A DNA stretch of 64,000 bases from Thunnus maccoyii. Taxonomy: Eukaryota; Chordata; Actinopteri; Scombriformes; Scombridae. This document shows, piece by piece, positions 39,501 to 49,854 of this stretch (position 1 is its first letter; each line of letters begins with the position of its first letter). The notes under the pieces are model-generated. The model was not told where the DNA came from. It did not search any database and saw only the letters and a program-made list of their open reading frames with translations. Location: positions 5,195,001 through 5,259,000 of the forward strand of contig NC_056551.1 of the NCBI RefSeq assembly GCF_910596095.1, written 5' to 3'. Made by a program: the position numbers and the translations under genes.

Positions 39501-40533
39501 TAACTTAATTTAGTCATATTCTAAAGTGAAACCTTTAGAGAATAGACATTTTTTCAAAGTTTTTTTTTAAATGTTTTAGAATATTTTTGTCATTGTTAAA
39601 TTTCTAAAGTGAAACCTTTAGAGAATTAAGACAATTCTGGAAAGTGGGAAACATTTCCGCTGATTGCAACTGTTGTCATGTTGCTCAGCAAAGAGGACAC
39701 TTTTAAAAAGTCCCTTTTTAAGAAGGCCTCTTTCTCAGCACCGCTTCTTCTCCTGCTGCGCGTGCTTCAACGTGCGACGTTTGCTCTGTGGAACCACAGG
39801 ACGCAGAACTCGCATCTCCTTCCTCTCCAAACCTCATCCGCACAAAGAATGAGGGTCGATGTGTCGCTCTTGTGGCATACCTGACCTCATTCACATAAAG
39901 AATGAGAGTCATCTTGGCATGGACTGGACAAGAGGCGACGGTTCACGGGGGCCCCTCGGGCCGGCGCCGTGCTGCCTGGACGGGAATCCTCCTCAGGAGT
40001 ATCCAGGGATGAGAAGAAACAGGGTCATCCTGTTCATCAGGATGAGTATTTCCAGGTAAGAGCTTCACAGCATCTGTTCAAGAGAGGAGCCAAGTCCCAG
40101 ATCAACGCCCGGGCAGGCTGATCTCAGGAACCCAGTCGTTCAGACGGCGGCTCTCCTCACAGAACAGGTGCAGTTTCTCCAGAGCGGGGTCCTCCCAAGA
40201 ACCTTCAGCTGGGTTCTGTTCAAACAGGAAGAGGAGAGAAGCTTTAGTCACATGTTTTCTTTTTTAAAAGCATCACATAAAACAGTTTAGTAGAACAGAA
40301 TCCTGTTAACTGAGCCCTACATACCGTGATGAGGACGCAGTGAGCATCTTCAAGCTGCTCCGCTTTGTCGCCAACAATCTCAGCCAGACGCTGCATGTCG
40401 CTCACTCTGACGATGCTGATGTCGTTGTCAAAGCAGAAGGACTGGATGAGAGTGAAATGGATCTGGAGAGCGATATCACACTCAAACTCCTCATCCATGG
40501 CCAGGACGCAGAAAGACACGCTGTCCGGGTCAC
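39501..40533 (-). repeat. Inverted repeat arm 1 (gadd45 conversion tract)
   Basis: Pairs with 45,431-46,463 in inverted orientation with no net indel: positions sum to 85,964 throughout. By eye I count about six substitutions. The arm covers the second and third coding exons, the 109-bp intron between them and about 600 bp of 3' UTR. Identity stops abruptly at the intron 1 acceptor on one side and at 39,501 on the other. Confidence 0.9.
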
Positions 40534-40796
40534 TGTGGAAACAAGATAAAGGAAAAAACATGAGCTTTCATCCACAAAATTATCCAAAGCAGCTGATATA
40601 ATAAATGAAAATGTAGTAAAGCGAGTATCTGAAGCTGGAAGTCTCATACTTACAGATTCATAACTTTTGCGCACTCGTAGACACCGACGGTGAGGGAGTC
40701 GTTGTCTTTAGCGGTCTCCAGGACCTCCTCCAGGGCTTTGCCGGTGCACTGAGCACGCTCGGTGGGTTTCTGGATCAGAACTTCCTCAAGAGTCAT
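40102..40796 (-). CDS. gadd45g: GADD45 gamma-like protein, copy 1 (3 coding exons, 154 aa)
   Basis: Small acidic stress-inducible protein of the L7Ae/GADD45 fold. The family binds MTK1 (activating p38/JNK), PCNA, p21 and CDK1, mainly in the nucleus. Exons (minus): 40796-40654, 40532-40325, 40215-40102. The first exon encodes [10 protein letters not shown]…[11 protein letters not shown]. The second encodes the core [19 protein letters not shown] and ends HCVLIT. The third ends [19 protein letters not shown], closest to GADD45G. Canonical vertebrate GADD45 genes have four coding exons; here the first two appear fused. A TATA box (40,901-40,908) and an inverted CCAAT box (40,949-40,953) lie just upstream. 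Exons 2 and 3 are nearly identical to those of the plus-strand copy (one residue differs: Ala here, Thr there). The exact orthologue name is uncertain. Confidence 0.88.
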
Positions 40797-40900
40797 GATG
40801 AAGATGATGAAGATATTCCGCAAAGGGAAAGAGCTTTAGCAAGTGTGTTCGAGAGTAAATCCGAAAAGGAGCAGAGTGCTTTCAAACCTCGAGCCTCCGT

Positions 40901-40953
40901 CTTTTATACTCTTCAGCTCGTGCGGCGCAGTGAAAGCGCTGCGTCCTGATTGG
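40901..40953 (-). promoter_or_regulatory. gadd45g: Core promoter of gadd45 copy 1 (TATA + CCAAT)
   Basis: On the minus strand, TATAAAAG lies at 40,908-40,901, about 105 bases upstream of the ATG, and CCAAT within 'cagccaatcag' lies at 40,953-40,949. The same CAGCCAATCAG plus TATA arrangement is present at the plus-strand copy. Confidence 0.65.
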
Positions 40954-40969
40954 CTGAAGCTGAATGGTG

Positions 40970-43890
40970 TATTGGTATGATAATGCTATTGTCACACTCC
41001 GGCTCGTGGCAGATTGATGGAGGTCATCGAGCCACGCACGCTCCCCCTCTGTGCAGCAGCCTGGCCTGAAACTAAAAATAGCTTCATTAAAAAAAAAAAG
41101 TTTGATCACTCTGCAGCACCCTTTTGTGCAAATCACAGAAAACACAGCAGGTTATTCTGATTGCAGAGATTCTTCCTGAACAATAATTATCCTTTTGCAT
41201 GCATGTCTAAGAACTCTAGTGCACAAGAGCTTCTTATAGTGCCTTTTGGAATCACAAAAAACTATGTATTGATCATTTCAGCCACATAAACAAGCTTTCA
41301 AACTTTTTAAAATGCATCTTTTAGAACTATAAACTTTGCTAACAGAAAACTCAACAAATACCTAGCACTAATTGTTGCATTTTTAGACTTTTGGTCACAG
41401 TATTTCAGCAGCAACATAGAGAAAGTGTGAAGCGCCCCTCCCCCTGTCCCCTCTCCAAGCAGCAAAGAGAAAGGGCAGGTGGATGATGCCATCTGTGAGG
41501 CTGGCCATAAAACGGCCTCATTGTGCACACAGAAGCCCTCTATTATCACAGTTCCCATACAAATGCAAATGACCAGCGCGTGCCAGAACGCTGTGCGTGC
41601 TGCGCAATCTGCACTGCAGGCCCATGCTGACCACGTGGCCATCAGCTGTCCAGAAAATCCTTGCTTGGTTTTTATTTATTTACTCTGGGGAGTTCGGGGA
41701 CCACATGAGTGGACTTCTATAGGAAAACTTCAGAAGTTTATTGCACTTTTGTTTTGTATATCACTGTTTATCACTGTCATTGTCCGTGATTCTATTTAAA
41801 TCAATTTCTGAGAACGTTCTGTTAATTTCAGATCACGTTTACGCACGATTTAAGTTTTACGCACAACTCTATTTAATCTTTTCCGCTGATTAAGCACTTT
41901 ATCTCCCACAATATCACGTGTTTTTTGGTTTTATATAGTATTTTGTGTGTAGATCCACTAGATATCAAATAAACAAATATTGCCAACTGTCTGTTAATAT
42001 CTGATCACTTTTACGCACGACGGAACCTTTACGCACGGTTCTATTTTATCTGTTACACTGGTTGAGCAGTTTCTCCCCAACAGCTCGTGCTTATTTGGTG
42101 ATATTCCTGCTGCATGATAATTCAAAACACATCTTGCATCAGGTCAGGCCTGCAGCCACTGCTGCGTAAATAGAGAAGGGGGGCTGGAGTGCAGAGGTGG
42201 TGGAGGAGACACGGGTTGGCGGTGATTGATTCAGCGCTATTGTTCTACGAATGCAGAGCGGCAGATGGAGAACTGTCGCTATGAGGAACCCCCCTCCCCC
42301 CCTCCTCTCCTCTCTCCTAAACCTAGGTCAACCCTGACCCCAGGGCGCGCCCGATCTTTTGTCTACAAGTCTCCACATTCGCTCATCTGTTGTCTGAGTT
42401 TTGATTAAATTTAAATGCCAAAGAGGAGAGCTTATGGTCCAAACTTTCACAATGAAAAGTGTTATCTCCAAAAGATACCAGACACGTAAAGGCAGATAAA
42501 AATCTCTTTCAGTTTGAGCTGTAAACACGTGCAAGAATGCTGAAAGTGTGTTTTTTTCAACAACAAAACGCTTATCTGTACATTATTGCAACAACAAAGT
42601 CATTTGTTTATTTCCAAGTTGCTTTCAGTTTCTGTCAGCATGCTGCAAATCCGCCCGCACATCAGCTGGCCGAGAGGCTTAAATTTGGGCCAAAGTTTGA
42701 TTTGGATCCAGCTGATAGGGACTCCAAACACTGAGCTATTTTAGGAAGGATCAGCTTGCATGGCCACGGGGCAGGCGCGTGCAAATCGATACCGACCTAT
42801 TGTTGCTGAAACACATCTGCCAAACGGAGGCCTCCCAGGCTGCGCGCGACAGGTGTTGGTGGTCAAAGCTCCTCCGCTGACCTGTGGCGACTCAGCAAAG
42901 CCTTAAACCTCTTTCTAAAGATGGAAAGTGTCTAAAGCTGCAAGATAAATCAACGTTTTGTAAATGTCTGGCTTATATGAACGCACTTGAGGAGGATAAG
43001 GAAGTTAAGCGAACATTTTAGATATAGAAATAAAAATATACTGTCATTATTTATCCTTCATTTATCAAATTACTTCTCCTTTTTTTTTCTTTTCTTTTTT
43101 TTTTTTTTTACCAAGAAAACATGAATAAATCTAAACTTAACGAATCTAAGTGTGATTTTGCTAAAGTTCTGCCTTCAGATTCGTTTAGACTTGAAGACTT
43201 TAAATCACATTTGCAGCGGAATAAAAAAGTAACCCCTCGTGCAGCCCTCACGCCCAGCAGGTGCTGCCTGACTTCCTTTGTCCACCCTCCCCTCACCTTC
43301 CCCCCGGGGACAGATGGTATCTCTCGGTTGCTATGGAGAGGGATGCAGACAGAGAGATAAAGCATGGAGGTATCTCCAGATGCCACGCGCCTCAAGTGAG
43401 GACCGGCTTTACGCATGCAAAGCAGCGGCGCGTGCCATTGCCTAATCTACAAAAAACAGTTCATGCAGTGAAATTGGTCATGAGTTATAAAAGTCAGTGT
43501 GACATCCAGCACAATTACACTGGTGGGTATATTAGCATCATAACGCTTCAAACAACACCAAATTGCAGCTTAAGCATGTTTTATTGAATTTTCCAAACTT
43601 TATTATATATAGTGTTCATACTGTTATGACGCAGGATCAAACATTATGTAACTTAAGAGGCATTTGAAGGAAGTTTTAGCTCTTTATCTACAAACCATGT
43701 GTTATTTGCTTACAAATGCATGCCACAGATTTGCATGTTCAAATGTATTTTTCTCACTGTTACTGGTGGCCTTTGATTTCCATGGCAGTATAGAAACATC
43801 CAGAGAAACATGAAAATTGGATTGTCAGAAAGTCAAACCAGGTTTGAACATGTTTGAGATCAACATAAGACTTCATTTGACAAACCTTAA
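40970..43890. promoter_or_regulatory. Spacer between divergent gadd45 genes, candidate enhancers
   Basis: No gene. Several short GC-richer blocks are separated by AT-rich DNA. An octamer atgcaaat lies at 41,563. SOX-like ctattgtt at 42,237 with cagatg at 42,262, and ctattgtt at 42,797 with catctg at 42,814, form two similar pairs. Position between two head-to-head stress and neurogenesis genes suggests shared regulation, which is inference. Confidence 0.3.
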
Positions 43891-43899
43891 CCCAATGAG

Positions 43900-44810
43900 G
43901 TGAGAACAGTCACAGCACAATGTTGAATCAGACTTTTATTTTTCAGGTTTTCATCATACAGACAAAACACATATGCAGTGATTTTTTCTAACATAAAACA
44001 TAAAAACAAAAGCTTTAGTGTTACGTTTCTGTTTCGTTCTTGTCTTTCCATATTGTTCCATTTATTTCCATACAACAGGAAAATCAATTAGCAGACTTTT
44101 GAAACTTGCTTTAATTGTGTAATCCATGTAATCCAGTATGTATTCGTTTTTGTCAAAGTTGCATTACATTATCATTGCATAATGCAGTTTAAAACAGTTC
44201 AAACCTCAATAATTTGACTCTGACAAAAATGAATGAAGACTTTATTTATAGAATTTTGAATCTATATTTTGGACTCTAGGCAGCCATTACTTTCACTATG
44301 TTTTCAGTACGGTATGAAAATCAGTTAACAGACTCTTGAAACGTGGGGGTTTTGCATGTTCACATCTTCAATACATTGAACTTATACTGTTGTGTTGTTG
44401 ACTTTTGGATGTGTCTGTTTACATTCCAGGCAGGCATCATTTTTGCATGGTATGAAAATCCCTTACACTTGAAACTTTCTTGAGTTGTATAATCCATCAT
44501 AGTGAACATCAGGTGTGCAATATTTTTTGTCAAGTTACATTTTTGTTACAGGTTAAATCAGTTCAGACTTATCAAATCAATCCTCACTGTATACGCTCAA
44601 AAAACCTAAAAACTTAAAAAGCTTGAAATGGAAATTAAACTGCATTACCATGCAATGATGATGAATGAAGCAAGTTTCAAGAGTCTATTAATACATTTTC
44701 ATAACATGCAGAAATGAATGAAAATCAATGGCTGCCTGAAATGTCTGCAATTACATTCAAAAATCTACAACACAATATCATAAACTGCCAAATGCACTGA
44801 AGATGTGACT
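43900..44810. repeat. Cluster of diverged repeats, direct and inverted
   Basis: At least three direct diverged copies contain text like 'tatgaaaatcagttaacaga' then 'ctcttgaaac' (about 44,075, 44,313 and 44,450). A fourth copy is inverted at about 44,665-44,740 ('caagtttcaagagtctatta'). Companion text 'aggcagccatta' or 'aggcaggcatca' precedes each direct copy at 44,279 and 44,430. Non-coding, directly upstream of the plus-strand gadd45 gene. Confidence 0.6.
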
Positions 44811-45095
44811 ATGACAAACCCTTGTATCGTCCTCTATCAGTATGAATGGGAGTTATTGTTTGATTCTACATCTTCCAGAACTTGGAGGACTTTGACAACA
44901 GCAGTCTGATCCTCCTGTGTGGTTTCATTATTCCTGTAAGCTGAAAGAATCATTTAAAGGTCAGAGAGTTTCTACATCTGATCCTTTCAACCAAAGCTGC
45001 CCCCAACTTTCCTTCTAAGACTTTTCTATAGGCACGCGTCCCTAAGGGTGGGGTTGGGGGCTGCAGGCCTGTTGTAGCCATTGTGCTTCAAACAG

Positions 45096-45135
45096 CCAAT
45101 CAGAGGGTGAGCGTGTGCCGGGTCTGTAGTATAAA
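45096..45135 (+). promoter_or_regulatory. gadd45g: Core promoter of gadd45 copy 2 (CCAAT + TATA)
   Basis: CCAAT at 45,096-45,100 within 'cagccaatcag' and TATAAA at 45,130-45,135, about 86 bases upstream of the ATG. The architecture matches copy 1 although surrounding bases differ. Confidence 0.65.
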
Positions 45136-45220
45136 TGCTGGCAGATTCTTGGAGGCAGCACAAACACTCTTCTCTGGAGTTTCTGACCACATCAGCTGAA
45201 CTGTAAGATAAAACTTCACC

Positions 45221-45862
45221 ATGCAGTCTCCTGGAAAATCTCTGAAGGAAGCTCTGCTCTGTGCTCAGAGCGAGGATCGACTCACTGTTGGAGTCTATGA
45301 GAGTGCCAAAATCATGACTGAGTAAGTAAACTAAACATGACATCAGTATGACTTTACATGCTCTTTGAACATTCAACTTGATCAACATCTGAGAGCAGCA
45401 GTTAACAGGAGGTGTCATTTCTTTGTTTCAGTGACCCGGACAGCGTGTCTTTCTGCGTCCTGGCCATGGATGAGGAGTTTGAGTGTGATATCGCTCTCCA
45501 GATCCATTTCACGCTCATCCAGTCCTTCTGCTTCGACAACGACATCAGCATCGTCAGAGTGAGCGACATGCAGCGTCTGGCTGAGATTGTTGGCGACAAG
45601 GCGGAGCAGCTTGAAGATGCTCACTGCGTCCTCATCACGGTATGTAGAGCTCAGTTATCAGGATTCTGTTCTACTAAACTGTTTTATGTGATGCTTTTAA
45701 AAAAGAAAACATGTGACTAAAGCTTCTCTCCTCTTCCTGTTTGAACAGAACCCAGCTGAAGGTTCTTGGGAGGACCCCACTCTGGAGAAACTGCACCTGT
45801 TCTGTGAGGAGAGCCGCCGTCTGAACGACTGGGTTCCTGAGATCAGCCTGCCCGGGCGTTGA
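45221..45862 (+). CDS. gadd45g: GADD45 gamma-like protein, copy 2 (3 coding exons, 140 aa)
   Basis: Second member of the divergent GADD45 pair; same fold and family role as copy 1. Exons: 45221-45321, 45432-45639, 45749-45862. The protein begins [20 protein letters not shown], then [13 protein letters not shown], and lacks the MTLEE-type N-terminal extension, making it 14 residues shorter than copy 1. From residue 34 it is the same as copy 1 except one Ala/Thr change in the EDP(T/A)LEKL segment. The start codon is the first ATG after the TATA box. Since the conserved core is complete it should be functional. The differing N-terminus and promoter give the pair room for separate regulation. Poly(A) signal at 46,717-46,722. 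The alternative, a collapsed or duplicated assembly error, is unlikely because first exons differ. Confidence 0.88.
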
Positions 45863-46463
45863 TCTGGGACTTGGCTCCTCTCTTGAACAGATGCTGTGAA
45901 GCTCTTACCTGGAAATACTCATCCTGATGAACAGGATGACCCTGTTTCTTCTCATCCCTGGATACTCCTGAGGAGGATTCCCGTCCAGGCAGCACGGCGC
46001 CGGCCCGAGGGGCCCCCGTGAACCGTCGCCTCTTGTCCAGTCCATGCCAAGATGACTCTCATTCTTTATGTGAATGAGGTCAGGTATGCCACAAGAGCGA
46101 CACATCGACCCTCATTCTTTGTGCGGATGAGGTTTGGAGAGGAAGGAGATGCGAGTTCTGCGTCCTGTGGTTCCACAGAGCAAACGTCGCACGTTGAAGC
46201 ACGCGCAGCAGGAGAAGAAGCGGTGCTGAGAAAGAGGCCTTCTTAAAAAGGGACTTTTTAAAAGTGTCCTCTTTGCTGAGCAACATGACAACAGTTGCAA
46301 TCAGCGGAAATGTTTCCCACTTTCCAGAATTGTCTTAATTCTCTAAAGGTTTCACTTTAGAAATTTAACAATGACAAAAATATTCTAAAACATTTAAAAA
46401 AAAACTTTGAAAAAATGTCTATTCTCTAAAGGTTTCACTTTAGAATATGACTAAATTAAGTTA
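45431..46463 (+). repeat. Inverted repeat arm 2 (gadd45 conversion tract)
   Basis: Counterpart of 39,501-40,533. The 5' limit coincides with the intron 1 acceptor. Substitutions cluster in the exon 2/intron 2 part (five in about 317 bp), one is in exon 3, and none was seen by eye across the 3' UTR part. Confidence 0.9.
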
Positions 46464-46654
46464 AAATATTGGAGAAAAACTAAAATTGAATAGTTTTCCT
46501 ATATATTTTAGATATAACATTGACCGAAAATACAAAAAGTGTTAGAATAAAAAACAAACAATTGTATGAATCTGATGTTGAATCTTGAAATGTGAAAAAT
46601 ATGGAAAAATACATAAAACTGAAAATGTAGTACTTCCTGAAGGTTTCACTTCAG
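46343..46654 (+). other. gadd45g: Iterated hairpin in gadd45 3' UTR
   Basis: Three copies of a 6-bp stem with a six-base loop: CTAAAG-GTTTCA-CTTTAG at 46,343-46,360 and 46,426-46,443, and CTGAAG-GTTTCA-CTTCAG at 46,637-46,654. The third copy carries a paired change (A to G in the left arm, T to C in the right arm) that keeps base pairing. The first two also exist in copy 1 at 39,604-39,621 and 39,521-39,538. Confidence 0.6.
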
Positions 46655-46716
46655 TTTTATTATATATATGTCAAGTGAAATAACTTCTTTTCTATTTTGT
46701 ATGACGAAAGCCTACA

Positions 46717-46722
46717 AATAAA
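46717..46722 (+). promoter_or_regulatory. gadd45g: Poly(A) signal of gadd45 copy 2
   Basis: AATAAA about 855 bases after the stop codon, downstream of the third 3' UTR hairpin and outside the near-identical arm. Confidence 0.55.
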
Positions 46723-47274
46723 ATATTTGAAGTCAACATTGCTCTCTGACTCTCTCATCTGAGGTTTAAATTTTCCAAAGCATAAATGAAGTCTCATGTT
46801 TACCTTTTTTCAGCAAACCTGCTTCAGTCTAGTTTGACTTTTTGATTTTCTGATCCCTTTTTGGGGATTTCTGTGAAGGTTTCCTGTACTTTCAAATTTG
46901 ACTTTGGACAAATGCAGCTGTGATGACTATACAACTATAATGTCAGGTCATTATATATTTACTTGTGTTCAAATAGTGCAGCATGCAAAATCTAATTCAA
47001 ATATAATACATGGTGCTTTAGGTTGTACAGCTAATAAGTAATAAGTGAGCATGCAACAGAAGAAAATAATATGAATCGCAATCAGCTAATGTATTGATTA
47101 CAATGTGAGTGACATGTGCTAATGGTTTCTGGGGTGGAGATTGTGTTGATCAACACTTTTCACTTCTCTTGGGCTCAGTATGGTATTTTTTACTGAGACA
47201 GATGTCATTTCAAAGCTGTGGCAAAAGCAGGCTTCATTTTATATCTAGAACACCAAGTTTAAAGTAGTAGATTT

Positions 47275-47786
47275 AGATTGTGGGAAATTAGCTTTTTTGC
47301 TTTCTTGCCAAGAGTTAGATGAGAAGATTTATACATTATGATACCAGAAGTACATGCACGCTGAATCAATCCTCCTTTTACTTTTATTTACAGCGTGAAA
47401 CGCTACAGGTTTTCCTCAGACAAATGCTTTTTGTATCCAGCACCTATCCACTGAGGTCTAAATATGCTGCTAGAGCCAGCATATGGTTAGCTTAGCTTAG
47501 CTTAGCTTAGCATAAAGACTGGCAACAGGGGTAAACCACTTCTGTCCAAAAGTAAAAACAAAGATTCACCCGCCAGCAACTCCAAAGGCTCACTAACACT
47601 TTATACCTTGTTTGTTTAATCTGTACAAGTTTAAATATAAATTTGTGCTCTGTGACAAAGCTAACTGTCTGCTGGCTTTAGCATCTTTAGCATACAAACA
47701 CAGGAGTGGTGTCAATCATCTCATCTAAACTCTCGGCAAGAATATTTATAAGCGTATTTCTCAAAATGTCAACCTATTCCTTTAAA
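47275..47786 (+). repeat. Dispersed teleost repeat, family A copy 2
   Basis: Shares ordered landmarks with 32,636-33,006: 'tgggaaattagc', 'cttgccaagagttagatgag', 'ataaagactggcaacagggg', 'ggctcactaacac' and the end 'cctattcctttaaac'. It contains a short TTAGC-type tandem run (about 47,490-47,512) typical of the family. Confidence 0.75.
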
Positions 47787-48256
47787 CAGACTTTTTGGCA
47801 CAGTGGGGTGTAGTTTTGGCATCTGATAAGACTTTGTTTTGGTTCTATTTCATCCTTCATCTCACGTCACTGATCAGACAACTGACTCACAGGAAGCTTT
47901 TTCAAGACTTAAATAAACTAACTGAGCTGGTGAGATGTTCTCTGAGGCTCTGTGATTCACTGCGTTTACAGCCAAAAATGTCAACTGTCACTGCAGTAGT
48001 AGCTTTATTTCATGACCCTGCACTTATTGTATAGTCAAGAAAAATCAACCCAAGAGAAGCTGCAGCTTAATGAAGGTGATCTTTTGCTCTTGGCACACGT
48101 TGGTTTTCTTTTTCTTTTTCTCATTTGTGATTCAGAACCTTTAAGAGGCTTTTGTGTCTTTGGACTGGAACTCTAAAGTCACTCTGACCTGCATGTTGCC
48201 TGTCACTGCCAGCTATTGTGAAGTCAACAGCTGCTGCAGCCCCCACGCCCCACTGT

Positions 48257-48257
<1 letters not shown>

Positions 48258-48310
<53 letters not shown>
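48258..48310. repeat. (CA)n microsatellite
   Basis: About 26 uninterrupted CA units. Confidence 0.98.
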
Positions 48311-48312
<2 letters not shown>

Positions 48313-48715
48313 ACTGAGCTTTCTCTTTTTTTCTCTCCTTCTATTGTGAAGTGCTCACTACAACTTGATAGGATGCTTAAACTCGTTTAACCAGAATAAA
48401 AAGTTACATAAAAAGGTAAAAAGGACCAAAGAAGAAGAAGAGTGATCAATTCTGAGTCTGTGCAGTTGTGAAATATGACTAAAAACCTGAACCAGCTTTA
48501 TAACTCACTGTGTCCAATGTGCATATACACAAACACACTCAGCCCTTGTTTCAAAAAGGAAAGAAAAAAAGAAAGGGGAAAAAAAGGACAAAGCAGGACC
48601 AGCTGAAACACGATCACCCCTTTAAATCTCCTCAGCAACCAACCCAGCACTCACTCTGCTGTCCAATTTAATGATGAGGAAAAAGGGACAGAGAGGGAGG
48701 GAGGAGTGGATGGAG

Positions 48716-48750
48716 AGAGGAGGAGGAGGAGGAGGAGGAGGAGGAGGAGG
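48716..48750. repeat. (GGA)n microsatellite
   Basis: About ten GGA units in a purine-rich tract. Confidence 0.95.
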
Positions 48751-49815
48751 CCCTGTGCCTGGCACAAGTCTGCTGCCATTCATCCATTCAGAACCAAATC
48801 CTGACTAACGACAACATCCCCCAACCATCAGCAGAAACACGCCTGAAGTCAAAACACAGCCGAGTTCCTGCAGGACGGAGCTGCATGCACTTCCAGTGAC
48901 ATCACTGTGCCAAACTTTTTGCAAACTTTATCAAATTAGTAAAAATGTCCTTTAGTAGTACAACATTTTTAGAATAATTTCTTTCTTTCTCACAGAAAGA
49001 TGAGACATACAGTCTGGCAGCGAGCGGTAAAATCTGTGCACAAATGTAAAAATGAAACGTTTTAGCTTGGAATTATTTCTTTCTGTCTGTCCGTCTCTCT
49101 GAACTCTGTCACCCCGAACAACCTCGGCTGCCCTCTGTCTCAACCCCGGTCATAAAGAGCTCCGCCTGCAGCCACATGCTGCTTCTCAAGTGTCATTATA
49201 ACATAAAAGCCTCCTCCTCCCCAAAATCTTTTCTGTGTGCTGGAGAGCTGCAGCAGATGGTAGTGACTGGGCTGCAGGCTGAGTGCTTGTGCACGCGTGT
49301 GTGTATATATTCTTTTTTTTTGGTGTTTTGGTTAAACAGGTTGCCTAGGATACAGGCATCAGCATCACCCTCCACAACCCTACAATCTGAATCACAACTC
49401 AATTCATTGTTCATCTTTTTATATATATTTGTTTGTTTAGTTTTCTTTATGTATTTAAAAGCATAAAGTATTTGTTTATCCAGGAGCTCTAATCGAATTC
49501 ATATTGAATTTCACCCAATTTAAGAAAAACTTTTTTTTTAAAATTCTGCATATGACTATTCCAGCTCTTCATTGAAGCTATATCAACATATTGAAAGTTT
49601 ATACATGTTATATCTTTGGGAGCTCCTCTTACATTTTTGGAAAAATGTTTAATCAAGATAGTTTTGTAAAGACGCATCCATGGTTGCAGAGTTTCAGTGG
49701 TTGAGTTCAGCTGACTTGCTCTGTCTGATAACTATGCTAATATCGTCCTCCATCATTAACATACATCTGCACAACAGCATTGTGCCGCAGGTCACAGCAG
49801 ACTCAGGGTCAAACC

Positions 49816-49854
49816 ACACACACACACACACACATATACATACACACACACCCA
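49816..49854. repeat. (CA)n microsatellite, interrupted
   Basis: CA units with 'tata' interruptions. Confidence 0.9.

Noticed and set aside
39664-40059. Several open frames on the plus strand inside arm 1, repeated on the minus strand in arm 2
   Set aside because: They are identical only because the inverted repeat is nearly identical. They lie antisense to the gadd45 3' UTRs and have no domain or splice structure.
48121-48309. Open frame running through Cys-Val repeats
   Set aside because: It is translation of a CA microsatellite.
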